From Corynebacterium poyangense (lineage in GTDB: Bacteria; Actinomycetota; Actinomycetes; Mycobacteriales; Mycobacteriaceae), in assembly GCF_014522205.1 (NCBI RefSeq), contig NZ_CP046884.1, positions 1,240,001-1,304,000 of the forward strand: DNA of 64,000 nt, given 5' to 3'. Position numbers and translations under genes: made by a program. Positions 8,094 to 16,989 of this stretch are shown here, piece after piece (within the stretch, counting starts at the first letter, position 1; every line of letters starts with the position of its first letter). The notes below the pieces were generated by a model that was not told where the DNA came from, did no database searches, and saw only the letters and a program-made list of their open reading frames with translations.

Positions 8094-9236
8094 TTAGCGT
8101 AGTTCACGGGGCTGATTATTGAGGCGACGTCCGCCATCCTCGGTAACGACCATGATGTCTTCGATGCGTGCGCCGTGTTGACCGCTCAGGTAGATTCCCG
8201 GTTCGACGGAAAAACACATTCCCGGCGCGAGGATAAGGTCATTATCCGCGGAAATGTTGGGTTCTTCGTGGGTCGATAACCCAATTCCATGGCCCGTGCG
8301 GTGAAAGAATGCTTCCCCGTAACCAGCGTCGGTGATAATACTGCGGGCAATATTATCAATGGTTGACGCCGGGATTCCTGGGCGGACAGCCTGACAGGCT
8401 TCTTCTTGGGCCCGGTAGAGGATTTGATAATAGTCGCGGAATTCGGCTGGAGCCTGAGCAATCGCGTCGACGCCTCCCACCACATAGGTTCGAGTGCAGT
8501 CAGAGTGGTATCCAGGTCCGAAGGTGCCGCCGATGTCGACCACCACGGGGTCGCCGACTTCGAGAACTCGTTGGGAGAAAGAGTGGTGTGGATTAGCGCC
8601 ATGAGGTCCAGAACCTACGATGATGAAATCCACGGCGGAGTGTTTTTCTAGAATGAGTTTCTCAATGTCTTTCGCTACCTCCTCCTCGGTGCGCCCAGGT
8701 TGGAGTAGCTGCGGTACCTGAGCGTGAACTTCATCAATAGCTTGCGCTGCACCGGAGAGCTGTTCTAGCTCAGCGTCATCTTTTGTCCCAAAAAGCCCGG
8801 ATAAGATACGAGAAGCCAGTTGGGATTGGCGTGGGGCCAGGAGGTTTTGGAGCGCTAAGACGTGAGCGGTCGTCAAACTGGAACCTAAGGCCACGGGGCC
8901 ATCTGAGTGGAACTGCTGAGCTGCTAAGAGGTGAGCATTATCGCCATCACTCCAGCCGATAATATTGATATCGAGATCAGGCACGGCGGACTGTTGGAGA
9001 TCACCGGCATCGACCTCGGGGATAATGATGCTGGCCGGACCATCAGCGCTAAGCACGAGAGCAGTGAAACGCTCATGAGTAGATACCCATGAGCCAGTTA
9101 AATAGGCGAATTCAGCGCCGGTGCCGATAATCATTCCCGACAACCCCTGCTGATGGATGATCTCCGTCGCCCGATCAAGGCGATCGGCATAAACAGAGCT
9201 CGGGAAAAGCAGTACAGAATCACTCATGCTCACCAT
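8094..9236 (-). CDS. M24-family metallopeptidase (Xaa-Pro dipeptidase/aminopeptidase type)
   Basis: The 380-residue protein has a creatinase-like N-terminal domain (1-140) and a pita-bread C-terminal domain. The five metal ligands are recognisable: two Asp in VVDIGG...HSDCTRTY, His in FHRTGHGIGL, Glu in THEEPN and Glu in GARIEDIMVV. Such enzymes cleave X-Pro bonds of peptides in the cytoplasm. In M. tuberculosis an M24 peptidase (pepE) also lies near helY-tatC-tatA, supporting a conserved neighbourhood. A second ATG three codons in (9227) is an equally plausible start; neither has a clear Shine-Dalgarno. Confidence 0.85.
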   Translation of the reverse strand: MVSMSDSVLLFPSSVYADRLDRATEIIHQQGLSGMIIGTGAEFAYLTGSWVSTHERFTALVLSADGPASIIIPEVDAGDLQQSAVPDLDINIIGWSDGDNAHLLAAQQFHSDGPVALGSSLTTAHVLALQNLLAPRQSQLASRILSGLFGTKDDAELEQLSGAAQAIDEVHAQVPQLLQPGRTEEEVAKDIEKLILEKHSAVDFIIVGSGPHGANPHHSFSQRVLEVGDPVVVDIGGTFGPGYHSDCTRTYVVGGVDAIAQAPAEFRDYYQILYRAQEEACQAVRPGIPASTIDNIARSIITDAGYGEAFFHRTGHGIGLSTHEEPNISADNDLILAPGMCFSVEPGIYLSGQHGARIEDIMVVTEDGGRRLNNQPRELR

Positions 9237-9267
9237 GGTAGCTATCGGACAACCGAATGCGGGTGAT

Positions 9268-11949
9268 CTAGGGATCTAAGGTGACCACTCCTCGTTGAAT
9301 GGCCTGGATTGCTTGGCGCGCATGAAGCTGCAGGGGTTCATATGTACTGGTGTTTTCTATTTGACGAAGCAGATCAACCACTTGACGGCACCAGCGGACA
9401 AAGTCACCAGGACTTAATTCCGCCCCTGAAGCATGTGCTGCGGCCAAACAGTAATCCAAGGGCGCTCCCGCTGTCCATTGATGAATTGCCGTAGAAAAAC
9501 CCGGTTCCAGCAGCCTAGTCATGTCAAGGTGGTGGCGTTGTTCGCTATTGATCAACTCTGACCACAATGATTCGGTGGCGTTCATAGCGGTTGCTAACGC
9601 CTCTGTGGGGACCTCGGTATCAGAGGATAAATCCTGACGATTCTCAAACGTGCACAAGGCTGCAATACCTGCTAGTTCAGCCGGATCCAGGTTGTCCCAG
9701 ATCCCTGACCTCAAGCATTGGGCAATTAAGAGGTCGGCTGGGTGGTGAAGCTGCGCCAGGCGTTGGCCTTCCTCGGTAACGACGGGCTGACCATCCTGAA
9801 TGGTTAAATACCCCAATTCGGTTAGCAACGCCGTAATTTGTTCAAAAGTCCGGGCTAAGGTGTCCGTAGCTCCAGAGATCCGACGTTTGCGCCGACTAAT
9901 CTCAGTCCGGGTTTCTACCACGCGGGCCGCTGTTCTCGCTAGATATTCTCGATCATTCGCCGGCCACTGATGAACCGGATGGTCTCTGAGCTGTTGTCGA
10001 AGATCAATAATCTTAGAGCTGGGTTTGATTCGCGCCCGCTGCCGTAATTTTTTAGGCCTCCCATAACTATGACGCCGAAAATTATCCATCACATACCGGG
10101 TATTTTTTCGACCGGGTTGAGCCATCCCCCGTGGAAGTTTCATCTGCCCCACCGCAACCGGAGGGTTAGCAAACTCGGCAACTTTGATCCGGCCGCACCA
10201 CCCAGTTTCAGTAATCACCATGGGCCGAGGATCCTGCGGTCGCTGAGCTGGCTTCACCACTACCGCCATCACCGGACGCTTTTTCCCGGGCATGGCAATC
10301 ACCTCACCGTACCCCAGCCGAGCCAAGACAGCCCGAACTTCCTTTTCCCGCTCCATGACCCCTCGACGTCGATGATCTTTCTCCGCCTCAGTGAGATCCC
10401 GACGAATTTTCATATACTCCACCAGGAGATTAGCCGCGTCATCCTCAGGTCCCAGCGCTGGGCGTCGCTGCTCTAATTCCTGATCCAACTGGTGTTCCAG
10501 GCCACTAAGTTGTTCTTCTAAACGGGTTATAGACCGAGCATCACCAACAATAGATCCGTGAGCTTGGAATTGGGCGAATGACTGCTCAATAAGCGAGATG
10601 GAATCCTCATAACTCCTAGTGCTGAGCAGATTCACCGTCATGTTATAACCAGGGGTAAAAGTAGAATTGAGGGGGTAGGTGCGGGTGCTTGCCAAACCAG
10701 CAACAGCCTCTGGATCCAGGGTTGGCGCCCAGTGCACTACCGCGTGTCCTACCTGATCTATTCCGCGTCGTCCGGCGCGCCCAGTGAGCTGAGTGTATTC
10801 ACCTGGGGTGAGGTCCACATGCGCTTCGCCGTTGAATTTGATAAGCCGCTCTAACACCACCGTGCGTGCTGGCATATTGATCCCCAGGGCTAGGGTTTCC
10901 GTAGCGAAAACTACCTTAAGTAGCCCTCGGGAAAAAAGTTCCTCGACGATGTGGCGAAAAGCTGGGAGCATCCCGGCGTGGTGAGCTGCACAACCACGAG
11001 TTAATGCAGCGCGCCAACGCGGAAAATCTAAGACCTCAAGATCTTCGATCGGAATATCTGCTACCCCGGTATCAACCAGCCGGCCGATTTCTTCTGCTTC
11101 CTCTTGAGTTGTGAGGGTGAGGTGAGAACGAAGGCATTGGTGGAGTGCTGCGCCACACCCAGAACGAGAAAAGATGAAGAAGATGGCAGGAAGCATGGAG
11201 CGTTTCTGCAAAGAGTCAATGGCTTGCGGGCGACCTATGATTGCTCGACGCTGGCTTCGCTGTTCTCGGCGCTCAATTGCGGTCAGTAGCTTGGGGTTAA
11301 GCGGTGGCTTGGTGTCGTAGGAGGGATCAAAAAGTGGATAGAGAGTTGATCCCACCATCATCCATTGGTTTAGCGGTACGGGTCGGTGTTCAGTAACGAT
11401 GACTGCAGTGTCGCCACGAACCTCAGAAAGCCAGCGACCAAATTCTTCGGAGTTGGAAACCGTAGCAGAAAGCCCGATGATGGAGATATCCGCGGGCAGG
11501 TTGAGAATGATTTCTTCCCAGACTGGTCCGCGGGAGCGATCTGCAAGGTAGTGAATCTCATCCATGACCACATGAGAAAGACGGTCCAGCCGGAGTGATT
11601 GAGAATAAATCATGTTCCGGAGGACTTCAGTAGTCATGACCACGATATCCGCGTCCGGATTGACTGTGACGTCGCCAGTTAATAGGCCGACTGTCTCGGG
11701 ACCATAGTGTTCTTGGAAGTCATGGAATTTTTGGTTACTAAGGGCTTTAATCGGCGTGGTGTAGAAACACTTTGTGCCCTGAGACAGCGCTAAAGCTACC
11801 GCAAATTCGCCGACGATAGTTTTCCCGGCACCGGTAGGTGCGCAAAGGAGAACGCCCTCCCCTGATTCGATATGACGACACGCATCTTTTTGAAAATGAT
11901 CCAGAGGGAAAGAAAGGCTCTGTGAGAATTCCGCCAGGAACGATGACAT
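9268..11949 (-). CDS. helY: Ski2/Mtr4-like ATP-dependent helicase HelY
   Basis: The 893-residue superfamily 2 helicase carries motif I APTGAGKT (near 36-43), motif II DEIHYLAD, motif III LSATVS and motif VI QLTGRAGRRGID. It then has the long C-terminal region typical of Ski2-like/DSHCT helicases. The DSHCT part is visible in residues 700-893 (LIAQCLRSGIWDNLDPAELAG, YCLAAAHASGAELSPGDFVRW). It probably unwinds RNA in processing or decay; the substrate in actinobacteria is not known to me. It is downstream of tatC (31 bp) in the conserved pafA-B-C-tatA-tatC-helY order. Confidence 0.92.
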   Translation of the reverse strand: MSSFLAEFSQSLSFPLDHFQKDACRHIESGEGVLLCAPTGAGKTIVGEFAVALALSQGTKCFYTTPIKALSNQKFHDFQEHYGPETVGLLTGDVTVNPDADIVVMTTEVLRNMIYSQSLRLDRLSHVVMDEIHYLADRSRGPVWEEIILNLPADISIIGLSATVSNSEEFGRWLSEVRGDTAVIVTEHRPVPLNQWMMVGSTLYPLFDPSYDTKPPLNPKLLTAIERREQRSQRRAIIGRPQAIDSLQKRSMLPAIFFIFSRSGCGAALHQCLRSHLTLTTQEEAEEIGRLVDTGVADIPIEDLEVLDFPRWRAALTRGCAAHHAGMLPAFRHIVEELFSRGLLKVVFATETLALGINMPARTVVLERLIKFNGEAHVDLTPGEYTQLTGRAGRRGIDQVGHAVVHWAPTLDPEAVAGLASTRTYPLNSTFTPGYNMTVNLLSTRSYEDSISLIEQSFAQFQAHGSIVGDARSITRLEEQLSGLEHQLDQELEQRRPALGPEDDAANLLVEYMKIRRDLTEAEKDHRRRGVMEREKEVRAVLARLGYGEVIAMPGKKRPVMAVVVKPAQRPQDPRPMVITETGWCGRIKVAEFANPPVAVGQMKLPRGMAQPGRKNTRYVMDNFRRHSYGRPKKLRQRARIKPSSKIIDLRQQLRDHPVHQWPANDREYLARTAARVVETRTEISRRKRRISGATDTLARTFEQITALLTELGYLTIQDGQPVVTEEGQRLAQLHHPADLLIAQCLRSGIWDNLDPAELAGIAALCTFENRQDLSSDTEVPTEALATAMNATESLWSELINSEQRHHLDMTRLLEPGFSTAIHQWTAGAPLDYCLAAAHASGAELSPGDFVRWCRQVVDLLRQIENTSTYEPLQLHARQAIQAIQRGVVTLDP

Positions 11950-11980
11950 GGTATCTACGGTACTGAAGAGTGAGATTTAG

Positions 11981-13042
11981 CTAAAGAACGTCAGAAAAAT
12001 CGGGCCCGTCGTTCGTTTGTCCGCGGGAGTCGAAAGCGCCCGGATAGCCTTGCTGTGTTTGAGGGTTGGGCACCGGTGATGTCCTAGGAGTGGTGGAGGG
12101 TGCTACGTGACTGGGCCGCTGGATGGGTTCTGGGTGAGTCTCGAGGGGAGAACTTTCATCATCGGCCACATCCATCCAATCTGGGCGGGTTTGTTTTCTT
12201 CTTTTATCATTCCAGCGGCAGAATTGGAAGGCGATTTCGGTCAACAGGCAGAGGCAGAAGGTCAGAGCCATCATGGAAAATGGGTCTTGGCCGGGGGTAA
12301 CTACCGCAGCTAGAATTGCCAGGGCGATGATAATAATCCGCCGTTTATTCCGGACATGTTCGTAGCTGAGGATACCTACGATATTTAGCGCCGCGATGAT
12401 TAAGGGCACCTCAAAGCTGACGCCAAAGACTACTAATACGATGACAACGTAGTAGAAGTAGTCATGTCCAGACAGGGCGGCTGACTGGTACTCGTCACCC
12501 ATGCTGAGTAAGAATTCGAGACCTACTGCGAGAACAAAGTAAGAAACCACTGCTCCCATGAAGAAGAGGATGACAGCGAGGGTCACAAAGGTGAAGGTAA
12601 AGCGCTTTTCTTTTTTATGGAGACCAGGAGTAATGAAAGCCCATATCTGGTAGAGCCACACCGGGGAGGAAAATACTATTCCGGCGAGTGATCCCACTTT
12701 GAGCCGCAGCAAGAACATCTCGAAAGGGCTCGTTGCAAGGAGGCGGCATTCTCCATCTGGGGTAAAGCTAGCGCGTTTCTCAGGCGGCAAGCTGCAATAG
12801 GGGCCCCGCAAAATATTCCCCAGGGATTCGATTCGGAAAGACCACTCCCTGATGTGGAAATGAACACCGTGTTGGTACCAGATAAATCCCACGACAGTGC
12901 CAATAGCAACTGCTGAAAGTGCAACGATAACTCGATAGCGGAGTTCTTTAAGATGCTCCACCAGGGTCATGGTGCCGTCGGGATTATTCTTTCTACGGCG
13001 ACGCTTTGCCAATTTCCCCGCAGCATCCGCAGCCTGAGTCAT
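11981..13042 (-). CDS. tatC: Sec-independent protein translocase TatC
   Basis: TatC is the membrane receptor for twin-arginine signal peptides. The 353-residue protein begins with a basic tail, then TLVEHLKELRYRV (the conserved cytoplasmic helix with E and LR). Six membrane segments follow over about 35-265, including FMGAVVSYFVLAVGLEFLL. The C-terminal 80 residues are hydrophilic and Pro/Ser/Thr-rich, longer than in E. coli TatC. tatA lies 28 bp upstream. No tatB is adjacent. Confidence 0.95.
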   Translation of the reverse strand: MTQAADAAGKLAKRRRRKNNPDGTMTLVEHLKELRYRVIVALSAVAIGTVVGFIWYQHGVHFHIREWSFRIESLGNILRGPYCSLPPEKRASFTPDGECRLLATSPFEMFLLRLKVGSLAGIVFSSPVWLYQIWAFITPGLHKKEKRFTFTFVTLAVILFFMGAVVSYFVLAVGLEFLLSMGDEYQSAALSGHDYFYYVVIVLVVFGVSFEVPLIIAALNIVGILSYEHVRNKRRIIIIALAILAAVVTPGQDPFSMMALTFCLCLLTEIAFQFCRWNDKRRKQTRPDWMDVADDESSPLETHPEPIQRPSHVAPSTTPRTSPVPNPQTQQGYPGAFDSRGQTNDGPDFSDVL

Positions 13043-13070
13043 GAAGAATTAACCTTCCGATCGTGTCGGA

Positions 13071-13346
13071 TTAGGAGCGGGGCTGCTGAGGATCTTGAGG
13101 ATATTGTTGTGGTTGGTAATTAACCTGAGGTTGAGGCTGATGAATAGGTTGCTGAACTGGGGGTTGGGAGGCAGCAATTTGTGCTTGGTTGTCCCGCTCA
13201 TCATCTTTAGACATCTCCTTGACCTCGGATTTGAAAATCCGCAAGGACCTGCCCATGGAACGGGCAGCATCAGGAAGCCGCTTCGCGCCAAATAGCAGGA
13301 TAATAAGCAAGAAAATCACTAAGAGCTCAGGGGCGCCCAGAGTCAT
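13071..13346 (-). CDS. tatA: Sec-independent protein translocase TatA
   Basis: The 91-residue pore subunit has a short N-terminal membrane helix (LLVIFLLIILLFG), the FG hinge, an amphipathic helix (AKRLPDAARSMGRSLRIFKSEVKEM) and a Gln/Pro-rich disordered tail (about 60-90). It is 5 bp downstream of pafC and 28 bp upstream of tatC. Confidence 0.95.
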   Translation of the reverse strand: MTLGAPELLVIFLLIILLFGAKRLPDAARSMGRSLRIFKSEVKEMSKDDERDNQAQIAASQPPVQQPIHQPQPQVNYQPQQYPQDPQQPRS

Positions 13347-13351
13347 CGAAG

Positions 13352-14335
13352 TCAGCCTTTCGCTGTATTGGATGGGTTGTCCTCATAGCACGCCAACGCT
13401 TCAGCTCTACGCTGCGCGAAGTCAGCTAGGAGTGTCTCTGGACCAATGATACTCACTCGATCAGCATTTCCAAGCAGGAAACGGTAAAACCACTCTTTTT
13501 TGCCAACGGGCATTTGAGCTTCATACTGCCCGTCGCTGCGTCGTTTACCCAACTTAATGGGCCAATAATGAGCCATCCATGTTGCCTCAGGTTGGATGAC
13601 GACATCAGCCCACAGGGTGATGTGACTAAAGCCAAATGGGTCGTCGGGATCAAAGGTTGCCTTGGTGTGGAGAGGATCGACGGCAAGCTCGGTTTTGTGC
13701 ACCTGGTCAATTCGATCAACCCGGAAGCTCCGATAATTTTCAGCCTGGTTCTCCCAAGCCCATAAATACAATTGACCCTCGTAGCTATAAATGAGCAGAG
13801 GTTCTACGTGCCGAGTTGATACTGAATCACTCCGCACCGATGCGTACCTGAAAGTTATTTGTTTTCGTTCTTCCATAGCTTGGTTAACAAGTTTGATAAC
13901 CATGGTATCTATATTCTCATCATGGTCTGCGGTGGAGTTAAAAACTACTTGAGCTTTGAGTCCCATGATGGTGCGCAATTTGTGCGCTGCGGAGGTAATC
14001 GCCTCAGGTGTTTCAAGGCCAGGAACTTGCTCCAATTGCTCAAGGATGAGCAGTAAAGCTGCGGCCTCTACCCTGGTAAGGCGGAGAGGTTTATTCATCC
14101 CTTGATCTTCAATGATATGGACATGCTGATAGGTGGGCTTTTCCATATCCACCAAATCATCGGGCAACATTCCCGGTCTACCGCAACAATGTAAGCTCTG
14201 TAAATCTTCAATGATTTGGCGCGGTTCTTCCCCTAAATCAACCGCTGCTTCCAACACGTTATAGCCAGGATGATTCCGAAAATAGGGAATTAAATTAAGG
14301 ATCCGAACCAGATCATCCAGATTATGAGCACGCAT
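13352..14335 (-). CDS. pafC: WYL-domain transcriptional regulator PafC
   Basis: The 327-residue protein has an N-terminal winged-helix-type region (1-90) and a WYL domain (about 145-225: ITFRYAS, HVEPLLIYSYEGQLYLWAW, YRSFRVDRI). A C-terminal WCX-like extension follows. With PafB it forms the PafBC activator, which in mycobacteria drives the RecA-independent DNA-damage response. Its start overlaps the pafB end by 14 bp, in keeping with equimolar production and fusion of the two in some actinobacteria. Confidence 0.92.
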   Translation of the reverse strand: MRAHNLDDLVRILNLIPYFRNHPGYNVLEAAVDLGEEPRQIIEDLQSLHCCGRPGMLPDDLVDMEKPTYQHVHIIEDQGMNKPLRLTRVEAAALLLILEQLEQVPGLETPEAITSAAHKLRTIMGLKAQVVFNSTADHDENIDTMVIKLVNQAMEERKQITFRYASVRSDSVSTRHVEPLLIYSYEGQLYLWAWENQAENYRSFRVDRIDQVHKTELAVDPLHTKATFDPDDPFGFSHITLWADVVIQPEATWMAHYWPIKLGKRRSDGQYEAQMPVGKKEWFYRFLLGNADRVSIIGPETLLADFAQRRAEALACYEDNPSNTAKG

Positions 14336-15287
14336 CGCTTTCCCCTACCTGAAGAAGATCTTTAATGGCAGCCACAACGTCAGGGGGTGATTCCACCACC
14401 AGGTCAGGGGCATACCCAGCGGCGAGCCGGACCGCCCAATCGCGATCTACCCCCCTCAAGATAAAACGATGATTTCCACGCGGCTGAGCTATTCTCATAA
14501 ATTCCACGGCACCTGTTCCGCGGTAGCGAAAACAGATATCTACTAATTCTTTATGGCGGCGGAGAGATTCCTCGACATATACCTGGAGATTTTGTTTGCT
14601 GGGCTGATGGGATGCTGGCCCAATTTCCGCCACATCTGATACTCGCTGAATTCTAAAAGAGCGTGGTTCTTCTCGATCAATATCAAAGCCAACCAAGTAA
14701 ATCCGCGAACGATGCAGCACCACTCCCCACGGGTCCATGGTTCTGAGGACTGGAGGTGAGGTGGGGGAAGCCTGGTAGTGAAAACGGATCCGAGATCCCT
14801 GCTCGTGGGCTCGCAACAGTTGAGTTAAAACCTTCAAGGGGATCTGATTGATGTCATTAGATTGCGCCAACGCAGGAGCACTTAGTTCTTCCCGAGACAC
14901 CCCGCTAGCAGCAATTTTTACCCATCCAGATCGGGTAAATCCGGCCAGTTGGGTACTTTGCCCAAGGTCTCCAGCTAGAGCTAAAACTGTTGCCTCTTCC
15001 GGGCTAAAAGCAACGGGTGCTAGAGCATAGTGCTCTTGGTCTAACCGCAACGTCAGGTCTCCCCCACTGTGCTGCTCTTTGATCGGAACGCCAACTAGTT
15101 TGAGATGTTTGATGTCACGACGAAGCTTCTTTTTCGCACTACTTTTTTGAATACCCTTAGCCGCATAACCGCTGACATTATCAACAATCCAATCCAGGCT
15201 TAATCCAGAATTCTTCTTTTCATCTGCGTCAATAAAGGCAAATAAAAGGTTGACTAGCCGTTCGGATTCTTTATTTTCCTCGCTCAT
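14322..15287 (-). CDS. pafB: WYL-domain transcriptional regulator PafB
   Basis: This 321-residue paralogue of PafC has an N-terminal helix-turn-helix region (about 5-80, with SLDWIVDNVSGYA and a KSSAKKKLRRDIKHL basic stretch). Its WYL domain is at about 165-240 (IRFHYQASP, RTMDPWGVVLHRSRIYLVGFD, PRSFRIQRV). It forms the PafBC heterodimer. The ATG overlaps the pafA stop (ATGA), so it is coupled to pafA although its known role is in DNA-damage transcription rather than pupylation. Confidence 0.92.
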   Translation of the reverse strand: MSEENKESERLVNLLFAFIDADEKKNSGLSLDWIVDNVSGYAAKGIQKSSAKKKLRRDIKHLKLVGVPIKEQHSGGDLTLRLDQEHYALAPVAFSPEEATVLALAGDLGQSTQLAGFTRSGWVKIAASGVSREELSAPALAQSNDINQIPLKVLTQLLRAHEQGSRIRFHYQASPTSPPVLRTMDPWGVVLHRSRIYLVGFDIDREEPRSFRIQRVSDVAEIGPASHQPSKQNLQVYVEESLRRHKELVDICFRYRGTGAVEFMRIAQPRGNHRFILRGVDRDWAVRLAAGYAPDLVVESPPDVVAAIKDLLQVGESDACS

Positions 15288-16729
15288 GAGTACACTCCCT
15301 GTTCGGAGTGATCCTGCATTGTAGCTATCAACTCGTCAACCTTGTCATCAACGGCGCTGAACGGGTCGGGCAGTTCCACCATCGTGGGCTCCGGTCGATC
15401 CAGTTTGAGACGTACCCAATCCACAGTAACGGGCGCATGGCAGTTCTCTGCAGCCTGAAGGAAACATCCGCGCAAGTGTGCCCTGGTGGTATCCGGGGCA
15501 TGATCTTTAGCCTGGAGTACTTCTTCTTCGGTAATCCAGCGTTTAACGACTCCACGCTGTTCTAGCAATCGCAATAAGCCTCGTTGTGGGTGAATGTCGT
15601 GATAGCGCAAATCTAGGTTGATAAGGCGTGGATCACGGGGATCTTCAGTATTCCAGCGCTCCTGATAACGTCGAATAAGCTGGTATTTAATTACCCAGTC
15701 AATTTCTTGATCTACTAGGGAGAAATCCTGTTTTCTTAAAGCTTCGAGGGTGCGTGACCACAGCTCCACCACTTTGAGTAGTTCTGCCTGAGAAGTACCA
15801 CCCTGAGCAGGCGGTTGGCGCTGACGAAGATAGTCGCTAGCTGCTTGGCAATACGTTTCTTGAACCTCAAGTGCTGATACCGTGGTGCCGTCTTTAAGAA
15901 CTAGCGGGGTCTGACCGCTCAGGTCGCGGGCAATATCGCGAATATGGTGTGAAGGCTGTGCTACTTCCCATTCTGGCAACGGCCATCCTGATTCCATCAT
16001 TTCTAGCATCAGCAGCATCGAACCGATCTTGAGAGCGGTGGTCGGTTCTGCCATGGTGGAATCACCGACGATGACATGCATTCGGCGAAACCGAGAAGAA
16101 TCAGCATGCGGTTCATCGCGCGTATTAATCATCGGGCGAGCCCGGGTTGTCGCCGAGGACACTCCTTCCCAGACATGATCTGCACGCTGAGAAATACAGA
16201 ATCCGGCTGGATACCCAGAGTTTTTTGGTGCAAGAGTCCCGGCTCCGCACACTAACTGACGAGTAATAAGGAAAGCCATCAGTCGGTTACCCAGATTTTT
16301 TAAGAGCACATCTCTACTAATGAGATAGTTTTCGTGGCAACCATAAGAATTCCCGATGGTATCGACGTTATTTCGGAATAGGTGGATTTTGGCGTCGACA
16401 CCTTCTTGAGCAAGAGCCTGTTCAGCGAGGAATCCCAGATCAGTTAAAGTAGCATCTCCGGCTCTATCATGAGCTAGCAGTTGACGTAAATTATCGCACT
16501 CAGCTGTGGCCACTTCGGGATGCGCGCCGACGTCTAAATATAGGCGGGAAGCATTCCTGATAAAGACATTTGAACTGGAATACTTTTCGACAATTGGCCG
16601 AAATAAATACCGTGCCGCTTCATCGGGCCCTAAACAGCGAACCCCATTTGTGGCAGCGCACATTATCCCATATTCAGTTTCCAGGCCCATGATTCGGCGC
16701 CGGAATACCGTGGGCGAGGAAGCAGGCAT
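15284..16729 (-). CDS. pafA: Pup--protein ligase PafA
   Basis: PafA joins the C-terminal Glu of deamidated Pup to lysines of target proteins using ATP, with a glutamine-synthetase-like fold. The 481-residue sequence has the N-terminal metal/nucleotide motif GLETEYGI, then NSYGCHENYL, the RTRDEPHADS-type block (MINTRDEPHADSSRFRRMHVI) and LDLRYHDI. It lies 4 bp after pup, so ligase and tag are coexpressed. In mycobacteria the proteasome core genes prcBA lie in this interval; here there is no room for them. Confidence 0.96.
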   Translation of the reverse strand: MPASSPTVFRRRIMGLETEYGIMCAATNGVRCLGPDEAARYLFRPIVEKYSSSNVFIRNASRLYLDVGAHPEVATAECDNLRQLLAHDRAGDATLTDLGFLAEQALAQEGVDAKIHLFRNNVDTIGNSYGCHENYLISRDVLLKNLGNRLMAFLITRQLVCGAGTLAPKNSGYPAGFCISQRADHVWEGVSSATTRARPMINTRDEPHADSSRFRRMHVIVGDSTMAEPTTALKIGSMLLMLEMMESGWPLPEWEVAQPSHHIRDIARDLSGQTPLVLKDGTTVSALEVQETYCQAASDYLRQRQPPAQGGTSQAELLKVVELWSRTLEALRKQDFSLVDQEIDWVIKYQLIRRYQERWNTEDPRDPRLINLDLRYHDIHPQRGLLRLLEQRGVVKRWITEEEVLQAKDHAPDTTRAHLRGCFLQAAENCHAPVTVDWVRLKLDRPEPTMVELPDPFSAVDDKVDELIATMQDHSEQGVYS

Positions 16730-16733
16730 CGGG

Positions 16734-16922
16734 TTACTGGCCGCCTTTCTGCACGTAGGAGCGCACGAACTCTTCTGCGTTATTTTCTAGTAATCCATCA
16801 ATTTCATCGAGAAGATCATCAGTTCCGTTGGTGCTAATTGAGACTTGCCCAGCTTCGACCACACTGTCATCTTCAGGTTCTGACCCACCTGATTGACGCT
16901 GAATACGAGATTGCGGTGACAT
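16734..16922 (-). CDS. pup: Prokaryotic ubiquitin-like protein Pup
   Basis: The 62-residue, acidic, mostly disordered tag has the conserved central/C-terminal helix (about 35-55, DDLLDEIDGLLENNAEEFVRSYV) that binds the ATPase coiled coil. It ends in GGQ. The terminal Gln must be deamidated to Glu by Dop before ligation, which matches the presence of dop directly upstream. GAGGGAGG lies upstream of the ATG as a strong Shine-Dalgarno. The 67-bp gap from dop may hold its own promoter. Confidence 0.97.
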   Translation of the reverse strand: MSPQSRIQRQSGGSEPEDDSVVEAGQVSISTNGTDDLLDEIDGLLENNAEEFVRSYVQKGGQ

Positions 16923-16989
16923 AAAAACTAGCCTCCCTCTATGCCTTAGGTCTAACTAAGTGTACTCGGATTTGTAGATGGCTGGAATT

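Noticed and set aside
16734..16922. Proteasome core subunit genes next to pup
   Set aside because: Only 4 bp separate pup from pafA and no proteasome-like frame occurs anywhere in the window.
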